A stretch of 64,000 bases of DNA from QUBU01 sp014337915 (GTDB lineage Bacteria > Pseudomonadota > Gammaproteobacteria > Steroidobacterales > GCA-2729495), in NCBI GenBank assembly GCA_030263395.1, contig SZOW01000012.1, positions 30,315-94,314 of the forward strand. The letters are read 5' to 3'. This document shows, in pieces, positions 24,977-34,550 of this stretch. Both the position numbers and the translations under genes were made by a program. Under the pieces are notes generated by a model that did no database searches, was not told the origin of the DNA, and was given only the letters and a program-made list of their open reading frames with translations. Each line of letters opens with the position of its first letter. Positions within the stretch are counted from its first letter, which is position 1.

Positions 24977-26882
24977 CGTTCACGACCGCCGAGGGCGACC
25001 CCTCGGAGCCATCCCGTGCCCGATACACCAGCCGGTAGGCCAGCTGGCCGGAGGGGGCCTCGCTGTCCACGAGCCACTGTGCCGACGAGGGGCCGGCAAC
25101 GGTATGCCACTGGCCGGCGTCGCCCTCCCGGCGCTGCAACAGGACGGCCAGGCCGGCCGGCGGTGGCGCAAAGCGCAGCTCGATGCCGGCAATGGGTTCA
25201 TTCACCATGCGTGCCTGCGGCGGTGCCGGTGCCGGAACGGCGCCGGCGCCGATCCGCACAGATACGGCCGGGCTGAGCGCGCTGCGATTGCCAGCCGCAT
25301 CGAGCGCCACCAGCCGATACCAGTACGACTCCCCGGCAAGCACCCAGTCGTCCGTCCACTCACGTGCCGTACCGGGCAGTGGATCACCAATGACAACGCC
25401 AGGGTCGTCGGCCGCACCACCGCGGAGCACCAGGAACCTGGCGGACTCGGCCAGCGGTTCAGCCGGCATGAAGCGCAGCCGTGCCCGCCCGCCGCTGCCT
25501 TCGATGGCCACAATTCGGGGTGCAGCCGGCGGCTGCGTGTCCGGCAAAACGACGCTCAGGGCCGCGCCCGGTTCACTCTCGCGGCTGTCGTAGCCCACGA
25601 CGACCAGGCGGTATTCGAAACGACCGCCGGCGGGCAGGCCGGTATCGTCGTAGCGCGGTTCTGCCGTGATCGGATCATTGAGCAGCTGCCACTGCGCGGC
25701 ACCCGCAGGCCGGCGTTGCAGGTAGTAACCAGCCACCCCGGGCAAAGGCTCCCAGCGCAGGGTCACCTGGCTGGTGCCCACCTCCGCGCGCAATGCCGGG
25801 GGCCGCGGCAGGTCCGGGGGCAGGACCCGGGCGGCGGCTGGCAACGAAGGCTCACCCAGCACACCACGCGGATCCATGGCACGCAGGCGGTAGAAGTACC
25901 AGGTGCCCGCCGTTGCAGATTCATCGACAAACTCGGTCGTGGTCCGCTCAAGGCCGCGTGGGGTGAGTGCTTCGTATGGGCCGCCCCGCAGCACGGAGCG
26001 CTCCAGCACATAGCCGCTGGTGAAGGTATTTGCGCTCGCTGCCCAGCGCAAGCGGATATCGTTCCCGGCCACCACGGCCGCCAGGTTCCGTGGTGGATCA
26101 CGCGCCGCGATATCAGCTATGAATGCGGATGCCTCGCTCCACGGGCCGGCACGCCCGAATACGTCGACAGCCGCTACCCGATAGTGGACCTCGGTTTCGA
26201 GCACCACCCCGGTATCCAGATAGGCCCGGCGCGCGGCTGGCCAGCGCTCGCCCAGCAGGACGGGACTGCCGGGGACGGCCGTGCCATCGCGCTCGACGAG
26301 CCAGGCGACTCCCGGCGGCACGCGCGGCGCCTGGCCTGGCTGCCAGTACAGTTCGGCACCGCCCCGCACTGCCTGGATCTTCAGGCCCTGCACCGGCGGC
26401 GGCAATGGATCGGCCTTGCGACTGTCGACCACCCGGCCACGCATGGCGGCGCCGAGGGCGGCACCATCCGCCCCGAGGGGCACCACACGATAGCGTCGCT
26501 CGCCACCAGGGACGTCATGCAGCTCTCGAGCCACTCCCTGTGCCTGCGCGAGCGTCCAGTCACCCAGCAGCCTGGCCGTGGCCAGCACGCGTCCGGCGCG
26601 TAGCAGTTCGCCCTGCGCAGCATCGCGGTTGCCTGCTGTATCGGCCGGCACCGGGATCCGGTCCTCGATCACCCGGGTACGCCCGGCGGATTCCTCTTCG
26701 AGGCGCCAGGCCAGCGGAGCCAGGCCGTCGGGCGCAACCCAGATGAGACGGATACCGCCCGCGCCATCGCTGGCCGTCATGAGCGCCCCGGCGTGCTGGC
26801 CCTCGCCCCGGGCGACCGGCAACCCGCTGCAGAGGCAGGTCAGCAGCAACAACATCCACAGCGACGTACAACGCAGGGCCAT
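24963..26882 (-). CDS. Secreted protein with about five fibronectin type III domains
   Basis: 639 residues from the ATG at 26882, which lies five bases past the stop of the giant gene and has GGTGA as ribosome site. A signal peptide (LWMLLLLTCLCSGLPVARG) precedes repeated FN3-like beta-sandwiches. Their characteristic openings are PPVQGLKIQAVRGGAELYW, PPRNLAAVVAGNDIRLRW, PPALRAEVGTSQVTLRWEP, PAAPRIVAIEGSGGRARLRF and PPQARMVNEPIAGIELRF. There is no catalytic domain or membrane anchor, so an extracellular scaffold or binding role is inferred. It is co-transcribed with the giant gene. Confidence 0.82.
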   Translation of the reverse strand: MALRCTSLWMLLLLTCLCSGLPVARGEGQHAGALMTASDGAGGIRLIWVAPDGLAPLAWRLEEESAGRTRVIEDRIPVPADTAGNRDAAQGELLRAGRVLATARLLGDWTLAQAQGVARELHDVPGGERRYRVVPLGADGAALGAAMRGRVVDSRKADPLPPPVQGLKIQAVRGGAELYWQPGQAPRVPPGVAWLVERDGTAVPGSPVLLGERWPAARRAYLDTGVVLETEVHYRVAAVDVFGRAGPWSEASAFIADIAARDPPRNLAAVVAGNDIRLRWAASANTFTSGYVLERSVLRGGPYEALTPRGLERTTTEFVDESATAGTWYFYRLRAMDPRGVLGEPSLPAAARVLPPDLPRPPALRAEVGTSQVTLRWEPLPGVAGYYLQRRPAGAAQWQLLNDPITAEPRYDDTGLPAGGRFEYRLVVVGYDSRESEPGAALSVVLPDTQPPAAPRIVAIEGSGGRARLRFMPAEPLAESARFLVLRGGAADDPGVVIGDPLPGTAREWTDDWVLAGESYWYRLVALDAAGNRSALSPAVSVRIGAGAVPAPAPPQARMVNEPIAGIELRFAPPPAGLAVLLQRREGDAGQWHTVAGPSSAQWLVDSEAPSGQLAYRLVYRARDGSEGSPSAVVNVSRP

Positions 26883-26887
26883 TGATA

Positions 26888-29800
26888 TCACCACAGGGGA
26901 TTGAGATCGCACCAGTCCAGGTCCGGCGAGATCCCGGGCGATGGCAACACCTTGAGCGTGACGCCGACATCGGGAACCGGACAGGGCAGATCGATCGAAA
27001 ATCCGTAGCGCACCACCGGGCCGGGCAATTCGCCATACGCAGCGACATCGCCACCCACACCGGCGCAGCTATCTTCGTAACAGCCTCCCGCATCCACGGA
27101 GACCGTACTGGTCCCGGCCAGCTTCACCGGGCTGGTGCTGAGAGCGAGACCAACATCGGCACTACCCGCCACGTACGCACAGACGTCTCCGCAATCACCC
27201 AGTGATTCATTGATGTCGGCACCTCCTCCCATGGCCATCTTGGCCGGGCTGAGCATGAGATAGGCATTCCGCTTGATGAACAACGCATGGCCTTCGATGC
27301 GCGGCCCGGTATCCCTGCCAAAGTAGGCATACCAGTCGCCATTGCCAAAGTGCAGCTGGGTGGCACCCTTGGGCGCTTTGATGCCAGCGGCACCTCCCAG
27401 GAAATCAACTGCGCCCCACAACTCGCCATCGAATGCGCCACCCTGGTACTTGACAAACCCCTCCAGCAGCGGCGATCCCGATTTCCAGTTCTGGCTCGGG
27501 CTGAGCAGGTAAGCGCCGAAATCGATGCGTGTGCCCGGCTCGCTGCCGGCCACCTTGATGGACAGGTCACCGCGCAGGCCGAGGGTCAACCCATCAGGCG
27601 TGCCGACCAGGGAGGCGGCATTGAACACCGGCACCCCGCCACTCGAGGCATAACCCAGCGACTCCAGGCCCTGGCCCTTGAGCGACTCCAGCGACACGTT
27701 GTAACCCAGCCCGCCACCAATGGCGAACATGTTGAGGAACGGGGGCACGAGTGGTGCACCGTTGGGCCCGAAGCCGTCGTAGATGGCCTTGATGGCCCAG
27801 AAGTCGTCACCACCGGCATACCCCAGGGCAAAGTCCGCGGTGACCGGCAGTGCGAACATGCTCATGTCCACGGTGCCCTTGAAACGGATCTGGCTGGAAT
27901 CCGCCAGGGCTGCCGGAATCCAGCCGAACAGCGGCGGTGCTGTAGCAGCCGTCGGCCCGGGCGTCCCCACATAGCTTGCCTTGATCTTGCCTTTGACGCT
28001 GCCCTCCGCTTTCGGGAAGGTCACCGAAAATGGCTCGACCGTGCCGGCGACCGGACCAGCCGCGGTGTACATGTTCTCGCCGGGCTCGAGGATGGTGTAG
28101 CGCACCGTCATGGCGGCCGGCTCGAGTGCCTTGGAGATCGTCACCTTGCCATTGAAGTCGAAGACGAGCCTCTCGTTGCCGCTGGCCGGGACGCGTACCG
28201 TCACATCATCGAGCGCCAGCGCTGCCTGACCGATGGCGCCACTCTGGCCAGCCAGGCCAGTCTTGACCTCCGTCACCCCTGGCGGCAGGTAGGCGCGGCC
28301 ATCGAGGCCGAAATACAGGCCCTTGACCCATATATCCTTGGCAAAAACCTTGTTTTCGCCGGCGAATGTGAAGCGCGTATCGCTGCGCACCGCAGGCACC
28401 ATGTCCTCCATCTTCACGAGTTGCAGGTCCTGTGCCATCAGCGTGACCGGCCCCTGCTGCCGAGTGACCGGCCCACCAGTGAGGTTGAGGCTGAGGCTCT
28501 GCTTGCCGACACCCTCGCCCGCCTTGAGCAGCGGATCCTGCGCACCATGCAGCTCTGCATCGAGCCAGGGCACCTTGACGCGCAGGTTCTGGTAAACGGC
28601 ATTGAACTGGCCGTTTCCGGCCGTCACCTTGATGCCGTCCCAGCGAAACTCGCCGCGCAGTTGCTTGGCACTGAATGCGCCCATCTGTGCCGTGCCGCAC
28701 AAGCCACTGCTGTCTATCCCGAAGTGATCGACCGCAGCCGTGCTGTCACCCGGCAGGTCGAAGTCGAAAGCCCTGAGCGTGGCGCCAACGCCCAGGTGCA
28801 CGCCAATCCAGCCATTGCCGCCTGCAGCGCAGGACGCATCGGGCGCTGCGCCCTCGGCCGCGCTGAGGTCCAGCGCGACGGCCTTCGGTGCCAGCGTGAA
28901 TCCCGAGTCATAAAGCCGCAACTCACCAGGCGAGAGGCCCGTGGCGTACCAGTCGCCCTGCGGTGAAAGCACCGCGGAGGTCACCGGCCATTCTGGCGGC
29001 GACCCGTTGCCCGACGCCTGGATGCTGCCCTGTGCGAGCCGGCTCTTCAGGCTGGCCTCGAGGCTGACCTGCGCGGTGCCGGTGAGCTTCTCGACGCTGT
29101 ACGCCAGCCCTGCCGCAGTCAGTTCCCCTCCCGGAAGCTTGCCGGCATCGAGCTTGCCCTGCGTGACGGTGAAGCCATCGGCTGCGATCGTCCAGTTCTT
29201 GAACGCGAGTGGCAGCGGCAGGTGCTTGCCCGGCTGCCCCGGTACCGGAAGCTGCAGCACCCCGCTGCCGGAGAACACGTTGCCCTGATGACTCACATTG
29301 GCCTTGCCGCCGCTCTGCAGCCCCCCCACCCGGAAGGAGCCGCCGCTCACCGGAAACTCGAAGGTACAGGGCAAGGCGCTGTCATGGCCGACCACCTGGT
29401 ATGGCTTTTCCCCGGACTCGACGAATTCAGGCGGCGTCTTCTTGGGCACCAGGGAACCAGCCGACTTGTTGAGCGCCTTGTCCAGCGGCAGGACTGGGGG
29501 CAGCGCCCCGGCATTGGCGGCCAGTGTTGGCGGGCTGTCGATCCTGGCGACCTGTTCCAGCGCCTCGCGTACGTAACTCACTGCCGGCAGGCCGCCGCCC
29601 GTCTGGGTATATGGCGTCAGCACGCCAATCTTTGGCCCTCCCTGGCTGCCGAGCAGGATGGCCTTCGCTGCTGCCGCATCCGGCAGCTGGCCGCCAGCAC
29701 CGAGCGCCTGGCTGATGGCAGCGTAGAGCGCCGGGGTCCGCGTCGAGTAGATCACCTCGGCTTCCACGGCAACCTTGTGGCTGGCTGGCTTGTCGAGGGG

Positions 29801-32482
29801 AACCGGTCCGGACAGCAGGTTGGCACGCACGCCCTTGGGTGCCGCGGCCCACTTCGCAGGATCCTGGGCGAGCATCTTGTCCGGTCGCGGCGGTGACGGC
29901 CCGATATCGTCATACACCTCTTCATGGAAGACCGCGCCATCGAGTCGCCAGCGCAGGCGAGCAGACCCCTGGCCGACATAGGTCAGTGCCGCCCCGGCGG
30001 TCAGTGAGACATCGCAGGCCGTGAATGTCGGTGCACCACCAGCCCCGGTGCCGAACAGCTTGGGCGCAGCCGCCGCCATGTTCATTTCCGTAGCCGTCGC
30101 CTGTACGCTGGGGCTGCTTTTCGCTGCAGCGACAGCGCCGCCCTGCCCGGCGGATGACGCCTGCTTCGGTAGCGGCTTGCCGGCGCGGGAAGCCTTGGAC
30201 TCTGCCCAGGGGAACCCCTGGATATCGATGCTGACCAGCTTCAACGGCCCGGTTGCATCGGGATCGGTGCGTGGCGATACGCTGACATGCTGGCAATAGA
30301 GCATGTAGGCGCTGTCAGCAGCCGCCTTACCCACGGCGAGCTGTTCGCTGGCCAGTGCCTGATTGCCATCCATGGCCAGTGCCTGGTGATAAACCCCAGC
30401 CTGCTCACCGACGGAAGCCGTCAACACTTCGGTACCGCCCTTCTGCACGGCGCCGTTGGCGAGCTGATAGACGCGCACCACGTAGTTGCCCGGCTCCTGG
30501 TACTGGTGGGTCCAGCCCTTGTCGCCAAGGGACAGTGTCACGTCCGAGTGGTAGTCGCCGGCATCCCCACCAGAAAACGTCTTGAACGGTTCCTGGGTAC
30601 CGTCACCCCAATCGATGAACAGGTTGTCGAAGGCCCAGCTGGTGACAATCACCTTGCCCATGAACGACGGCTTCGAGGTTTGCGGCTTTGACAGATAGGG
30701 ACTCCCGGCCAGCGAGAACTCGCCGGTGAGCCGCATGACATCCCAGGTCCGGTTGCTGCCAAGACCCTGCTTGCTCAGGTTGACCAGGCTGAATTTACCG
30801 GTGATGTCCTGGCCGCAGGCGAGCCCCGTGGGCCGGAATGGCGTGGCCAATGGCCAGCGATCGGAAATCTCGACCTCGACGGTGGTTGCAATCGTATCAG
30901 CCAGCGAGTCGGCGGCTGGCGCTTTCCCCGGCTTGCCGGAAACCGGCGGCGGTGGCCCTGCTGCAGCAAGCAGGATCGGCTCGACCACCATGTCCGCATC
31001 CGGCCCGGTGCCTGCGCTCTTCGCCACACCATTGGCCTGAAAGCTGCGGAACCCCGCGACTTCCCAATACAGATCCGCCATGGCCGCGGCCTGCTGCTCG
31101 GCAGTCGGTGCGGACTGGCCGGGCTTGCCGCCGGGCGGCTTCGCTACCAGGGTCTCGCCCGGGGCCAGATTCACTTTTGCCTGCCGGGACGTCCCGGTTG
31201 CCGTCCCGGGTGGAACCAGCTGCATGATGAGCTGGGCATCGGCACGCAACCAGGTGGGCAGCAGGCTGCCGCTGGCCTTGCCGATCTTGATGGTCTGCGG
31301 GTCGATGCGCCGCGTGGCGACCTGCTGGTCCTTGCGGTAGAAACGCACTTCGAACCACTCGGCAGTGCCGGGGTTGAGCTCTTTCCAGCTGAACAGCTGA
31401 TCCTCACGCAGCTGCGGCACATCGATGCTCCAGACCGGCTGCGGTGCACCCAGCGGCTTGCCGGTGACCGGATCCTTCGGCGGCACGGTACTCGCCGTCT
31501 GGGTCTTCCATTCCGGCGCCGTCAGGTCGATGCGCTGCTTCGCGATGGCCACGACATCGAGCACCGGAATCTGCGGTACCGGCATGGTCCTGGAGGCCTG
31601 CGCCGCCTTCCTTCGGGCATTGATGCTGAACTGCAGGCCCTGGTCCACGAACGCGGCGGACGGCCCGGAGGCAAGCTGCAACCGGCGTGGGCCGGGGAAG
31701 GCCGTCGGGCGCACCCTGATGTCTACGCGTGCCTTGCCGGTACCCAGCACCTGCAGGGGACCGATGATCTCGATATCGGCACCGAAGCTGACCCGCAGCG
31801 CCGGACTGAGTGCACTGCCCTGCAGTTCCAGCGTATAGGTCGATCCTGGCTCACCGCTCGACGGCACCATCCGGATCACACGCGCCGCAATGGTCGCGGG
31901 CTGGCGCAGCGACGGGCCGGGCGGCACGATTCCGGTATCGCCAGGCGGTGGCCGGATGCCCGGCATGGGCGGCAACGCACCGGGGCCTGCGAGTGGTGGC
32001 GGACCCATAGTGGGCGACGTCGTCACCTGGGCCACCACTTCGACCGCGCGCAACAACTCGATCGTAGCCGGCTTGCCTGGCATCGCCGCTATGGCGGCAC
32101 CCGCAGCCGGCGCAGGTACGGTCAGCGCAAGCGTCCTGAACCCGGCAGCTGCCTCCGGTGCGACCTGGACACGCAGCTGTGCCATGCCGGCTGACTGCAC
32201 GAGCACCGGTCCCAGTACACGCAGGCCCGCCGGCACGAAGTTCGCGGCCATGCCGCTGACGAAGCCGCTGCCGGAAATGGCGAGTGTGTAACTGTTGCCG
32301 GCCTCGAGGCGGCTGGGCGCCACGCGGAAAACTGCCGGTCGCACCGCCGGGGCTTCAACGCTTCGCGCCTGGTCCCGTGCGGCTGGCACCGGGCCCGGCA
32401 GCGCCCGCTGTGCGCCCGCCACTACCGGCGCTGAGGCAATCACGAGCGCCGCAATCCGAAGCACGCCTGTCCGGAGCCGCAT
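26888..32482 (-). CDS. Giant secreted beta-rich protein of unknown function
   Basis: 1,864 residues from the ATG at 32482, where a signal peptide begins (RIAALVIASAPVVAGAQ); the open frame extends further upstream without support. Order: two IPT/TIG-like sandwiches (about 45-130 and 190-280), an FN3-like part (about 310-420), a PKD-like domain near 620 (DNLFIDWGDGTQEPF), a long region of beta repeats near 1,200-1,500, and a glycine-rich C-terminal region with paired cysteines (GDCGDVCAYV, GGCYEDSCAGVGG). No protease, toxin or known secretion domain is visible. Likely surface or extracellular. The last stop is five bases from the FN3 gene. Confidence 0.8.
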   Translation of the reverse strand: MRLRTGVLRIAALVIASAPVVAGAQRALPGPVPAARDQARSVEAPAVRPAVFRVAPSRLEAGNSYTLAISGSGFVSGMAANFVPAGLRVLGPVLVQSAGMAQLRVQVAPEAAAGFRTLALTVPAPAAGAAIAAMPGKPATIELLRAVEVVAQVTTSPTMGPPPLAGPGALPPMPGIRPPPGDTGIVPPGPSLRQPATIAARVIRMVPSSGEPGSTYTLELQGSALSPALRVSFGADIEIIGPLQVLGTGKARVDIRVRPTAFPGPRRLQLASGPSAAFVDQGLQFSINARRKAAQASRTMPVPQIPVLDVVAIAKQRIDLTAPEWKTQTASTVPPKDPVTGKPLGAPQPVWSIDVPQLREDQLFSWKELNPGTAEWFEVRFYRKDQQVATRRIDPQTIKIGKASGSLLPTWLRADAQLIMQLVPPGTATGTSRQAKVNLAPGETLVAKPPGGKPGQSAPTAEQQAAAMADLYWEVAGFRSFQANGVAKSAGTGPDADMVVEPILLAAAGPPPPVSGKPGKAPAADSLADTIATTVEVEISDRWPLATPFRPTGLACGQDITGKFSLVNLSKQGLGSNRTWDVMRLTGEFSLAGSPYLSKPQTSKPSFMGKVIVTSWAFDNLFIDWGDGTQEPFKTFSGGDAGDYHSDVTLSLGDKGWTHQYQEPGNYVVRVYQLANGAVQKGGTEVLTASVGEQAGVYHQALAMDGNQALASEQLAVGKAAADSAYMLYCQHVSVSPRTDPDATGPLKLVSIDIQGFPWAESKASRAGKPLPKQASSAGQGGAVAAAKSSPSVQATATEMNMAAAAPKLFGTGAGGAPTFTACDVSLTAGAALTYVGQGSARLRWRLDGAVFHEEVYDDIGPSPPRPDKMLAQDPAKWAAAPKGVRANLLSGPVPLDKPASHKVAVEAEVIYSTRTPALYAAISQALGAGGQLPDAAAAKAILLGSQGGPKIGVLTPYTQTGGGLPAVSYVREALEQVARIDSPPTLAANAGALPPVLPLDKALNKSAGSLVPKKTPPEFVESGEKPYQVVGHDSALPCTFEFPVSGGSFRVGGLQSGGKANVSHQGNVFSGSGVLQLPVPGQPGKHLPLPLAFKNWTIAADGFTVTQGKLDAGKLPGGELTAAGLAYSVEKLTGTAQVSLEASLKSRLAQGSIQASGNGSPPEWPVTSAVLSPQGDWYATGLSPGELRLYDSGFTLAPKAVALDLSAAEGAAPDASCAAGGNGWIGVHLGVGATLRAFDFDLPGDSTAAVDHFGIDSSGLCGTAQMGAFSAKQLRGEFRWDGIKVTAGNGQFNAVYQNLRVKVPWLDAELHGAQDPLLKAGEGVGKQSLSLNLTGGPVTRQQGPVTLMAQDLQLVKMEDMVPAVRSDTRFTFAGENKVFAKDIWVKGLYFGLDGRAYLPPGVTEVKTGLAGQSGAIGQAALALDDVTVRVPASGNERLVFDFNGKVTISKALEPAAMTVRYTILEPGENMYTAAGPVAGTVEPFSVTFPKAEGSVKGKIKASYVGTPGPTAATAPPLFGWIPAALADSSQIRFKGTVDMSMFALPVTADFALGYAGGDDFWAIKAIYDGFGPNGAPLVPPFLNMFAIGGGLGYNVSLESLKGQGLESLGYASSGGVPVFNAASLVGTPDGLTLGLRGDLSIKVAGSEPGTRIDFGAYLLSPSQNWKSGSPLLEGFVKYQGGAFDGELWGAVDFLGGAAGIKAPKGATQLHFGNGDWYAYFGRDTGPRIEGHALFIKRNAYLMLSPAKMAMGGGADINESLGDCGDVCAYVAGSADVGLALSTSPVKLAGTSTVSVDAGGCYEDSCAGVGGDVAAYGELPGPVVRYGFSIDLPCPVPDVGVTLKVLPSPGISPDLDWCDLNPLW

Positions 32483-32777
32483 TGTGCCGCACGCCCTCAC
32501 TGGTCCGCCTGCGCGATCCGCCCGAAAGTCGCCGCTGCTGCGACGATCAGCCTGGTCCCCGCCACGCCAGGGCAATACTCCACCAGAACGCCCGGGGAAT
32601 CCACACCCCCGTACGCCGATGCTGCCCGCCTGTCCCTCACCTCCTGCCCCCTGCAGTCCGTGACCAAACCGATTGTTTCGTCGAATTGCAAGCGCTAGGC
32701 TCCGACTGCTGCCAGCCGCGGCATTCAAGCAGCTGCGGTTGCCTTCATGGGAACTGGATTCGAGGAAGGGAGCGGCT
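32483..32777. other. Divergent intergenic region between the giant gene and the beta-barrel gene
   Basis: Holds the start regions of both divergent transcripts. I see no convincing minus-35/minus-10 pair, inverted repeat or small gene; GAGGG (12 bases before 32482) and GGAAGGGAGC (before 32778) are the ribosome-binding sites. Frames that run through it are unsupported upstream extensions. Confidence 0.5.
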
Positions 32778-34517
32778 ATGGCCGACAGGCGCCGGGCGGT
32801 GCGCATGTGCCGCAGCGTTTGGATTCTGGCTGGGATCGTAGCGCCAGCAGTATGCGCCGCCGGCGCCGACAGCGGTCATTTCGTGCTGGCTGGCAACGAG
32901 CAGGTGCTGCAACAGTGGGCCCAGGCCAGCGGCACCGCGCCGCCACGCCTCATCGAAGGCGGCGGTGGCAGCGACAGTACCCGCCTGGAATGGACCGGGG
33001 GCGTCTCTTACGACTTCTACGGAACTAACTCCCGTGGCGGGTTCATACTGACGCCGGTCCGCGACGATGGGTCGCATAATACTGCGCAGATCCAGACCGA
33101 TGTGCGCTCGACCGGAACCGACGGCGCACTCTCCTGGTTCACCATCGGCGCTACGTTCAGCGATGACCGGGCAACCATCGATCACCCGATGCTCATCAAT
33201 ACCGTACAGATCGGCCATGCCGGCGACAGCTACCGCGTCGCCCTGGGAGATGTCCCGGCGGGTTTCTCCACCCTTGGCACCAACACCGGCCTGCGTGGCC
33301 TGCTCGGTGAGGGTTACCTGGGCCGTACGCTGTTCCAGGCCGTGGCTGGCGTGCAGGCGGATACCTGGGAGTCGATTGCCAACGAGGAACGACGGACGCG
33401 CTATCAGCGCAACAGCTATGCATTCAAGGTTGAACAGCCCGTTGGCGAGGCATTTGCCGCTTATGCCACCCTACAGGGATATTCCGACGACAGCGATGCA
33501 GCAACAGCCGCCAACACCGGCCTGGCACCCGCCGATGGCAACGCGGCCACGCTCGGCTTCCGCTTCCGCCAGGGCGGCTTCAGCCTCAGCGGTGAAGGCG
33601 GCGCGAGCCGCTGGAAGGAACAGGGACAGTCCAGCGAGAGCGATGAGGCATGGATCATCGATGCTGCCTGGCAGGGCGAGCAGCTGGGTTTTCAGGCCGG
33701 TTATCACGACCTCGGGCTTTTCTACAGCTCGCTGTCGGGCGAAGCACTGTCCGGCGTAAGCGAGGTGTATGGCAGCGCCAGCTGGATGGCGACGAACTGG
33801 CTGTCGCTCAACGGCGACCTGCGCCATACAGAGAATGAACGCTCCATCCCGCCAACCAAGCTTGGCCAGCCGGTCAGCTTTCCATATACGCCGAATGCAG
33901 CCGAGGCAGACAGTTGGTCACTGGGTGCCGATGTATCGATATCCGCCATTGACGGCCTGAGCCTGCAGTTCAGCCATTCCCAGTCCAATGGCGAGAATGA
34001 TGGCGGCGGTGCCAATGACCAGAGCAATAGCGCGGCCGGCGTCTCATTCAGCCGCAGTGGTTGGTCGACCGGATTCAGCTTGCAGCAGGGTGACTTCGAG
34101 AACTCTGCCGCAGCCGCAACGGATTCGGAAACCGATGGCTGGAGCGCATACCTCGGGCGCGAGTGGATGGAAGCGGAGAACGGCAGCTGGAGCCTTGGCA
34201 CGACGCTCACCTACAGCGACCAGCGGCAGGAACTCGACAGCGGCGCGCGTAATGGCAGTGAGAGCTGGCAGGTTGATCTCAGCGGCCGGCACAGGCGCTT
34301 CGGCGAGTTCAGCGCCCTGTGGTACGACGGCCGGGTGCGGGATCCCAGCAGCGGGCAGATGCTCGACCAGCGTGGCATCCAGTTCAGCGCCGGACGGGCC
34401 ATTGGCCGCTATGGCTCGATCAAGGCCTACTATAGCCGCAACGACAGCTTCGACGACCGCAACGACATCGCCTACATGGAACGCACCCTCGGCGTACAGC
34501 TGCTTGCGGCATTCTGA
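32778..34517 (+). CDS. Predicted outer-membrane beta-barrel protein
   Basis: 579 residues from the ATG at 32778, with a strong GGAAGGGAGC site. A signal peptide (SVWILAGIVAPAVCAAGA) is followed by dense alternating amphipathic strands (GGVSYDFYGTNSRGGFIL, YRVALGDVPAGFSTLGTN, SYAFKVEQPVGEAFAAYATL and many more). The chain ends in a hydrophobic strand with C-terminal Phe (LGVQLLAAF), the usual BAM recognition signal. No plug or POTRA domain is seen. It could be a porin or an export pore for the neighbouring secreted proteins. Divergent from the giant gene. Confidence 0.75.
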   Translation: MADRRRAVRMCRSVWILAGIVAPAVCAAGADSGHFVLAGNEQVLQQWAQASGTAPPRLIEGGGGSDSTRLEWTGGVSYDFYGTNSRGGFILTPVRDDGSHNTAQIQTDVRSTGTDGALSWFTIGATFSDDRATIDHPMLINTVQIGHAGDSYRVALGDVPAGFSTLGTNTGLRGLLGEGYLGRTLFQAVAGVQADTWESIANEERRTRYQRNSYAFKVEQPVGEAFAAYATLQGYSDDSDAATAANTGLAPADGNAATLGFRFRQGGFSLSGEGGASRWKEQGQSSESDEAWIIDAAWQGEQLGFQAGYHDLGLFYSSLSGEALSGVSEVYGSASWMATNWLSLNGDLRHTENERSIPPTKLGQPVSFPYTPNAAEADSWSLGADVSISAIDGLSLQFSHSQSNGENDGGGANDQSNSAAGVSFSRSGWSTGFSLQQGDFENSAAAATDSETDGWSAYLGREWMEAENGSWSLGTTLTYSDQRQELDSGARNGSESWQVDLSGRHRRFGEFSALWYDGRVRDPSSGQMLDQRGIQFSAGRAIGRYGSIKAYYSRNDSFDDRNDIAYMERTLGVQLLAAF

Positions 34518-34550
34518 GATGGCCCCCCGGGACCCACAAGGCACGGCATC

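Noticed and set aside
32483..32806. 108-residue extension of the giant gene
   Set aside because: It precedes a clear signal peptide at 32482, is Arg/Gly-rich and overlaps the divergent gene's start region.
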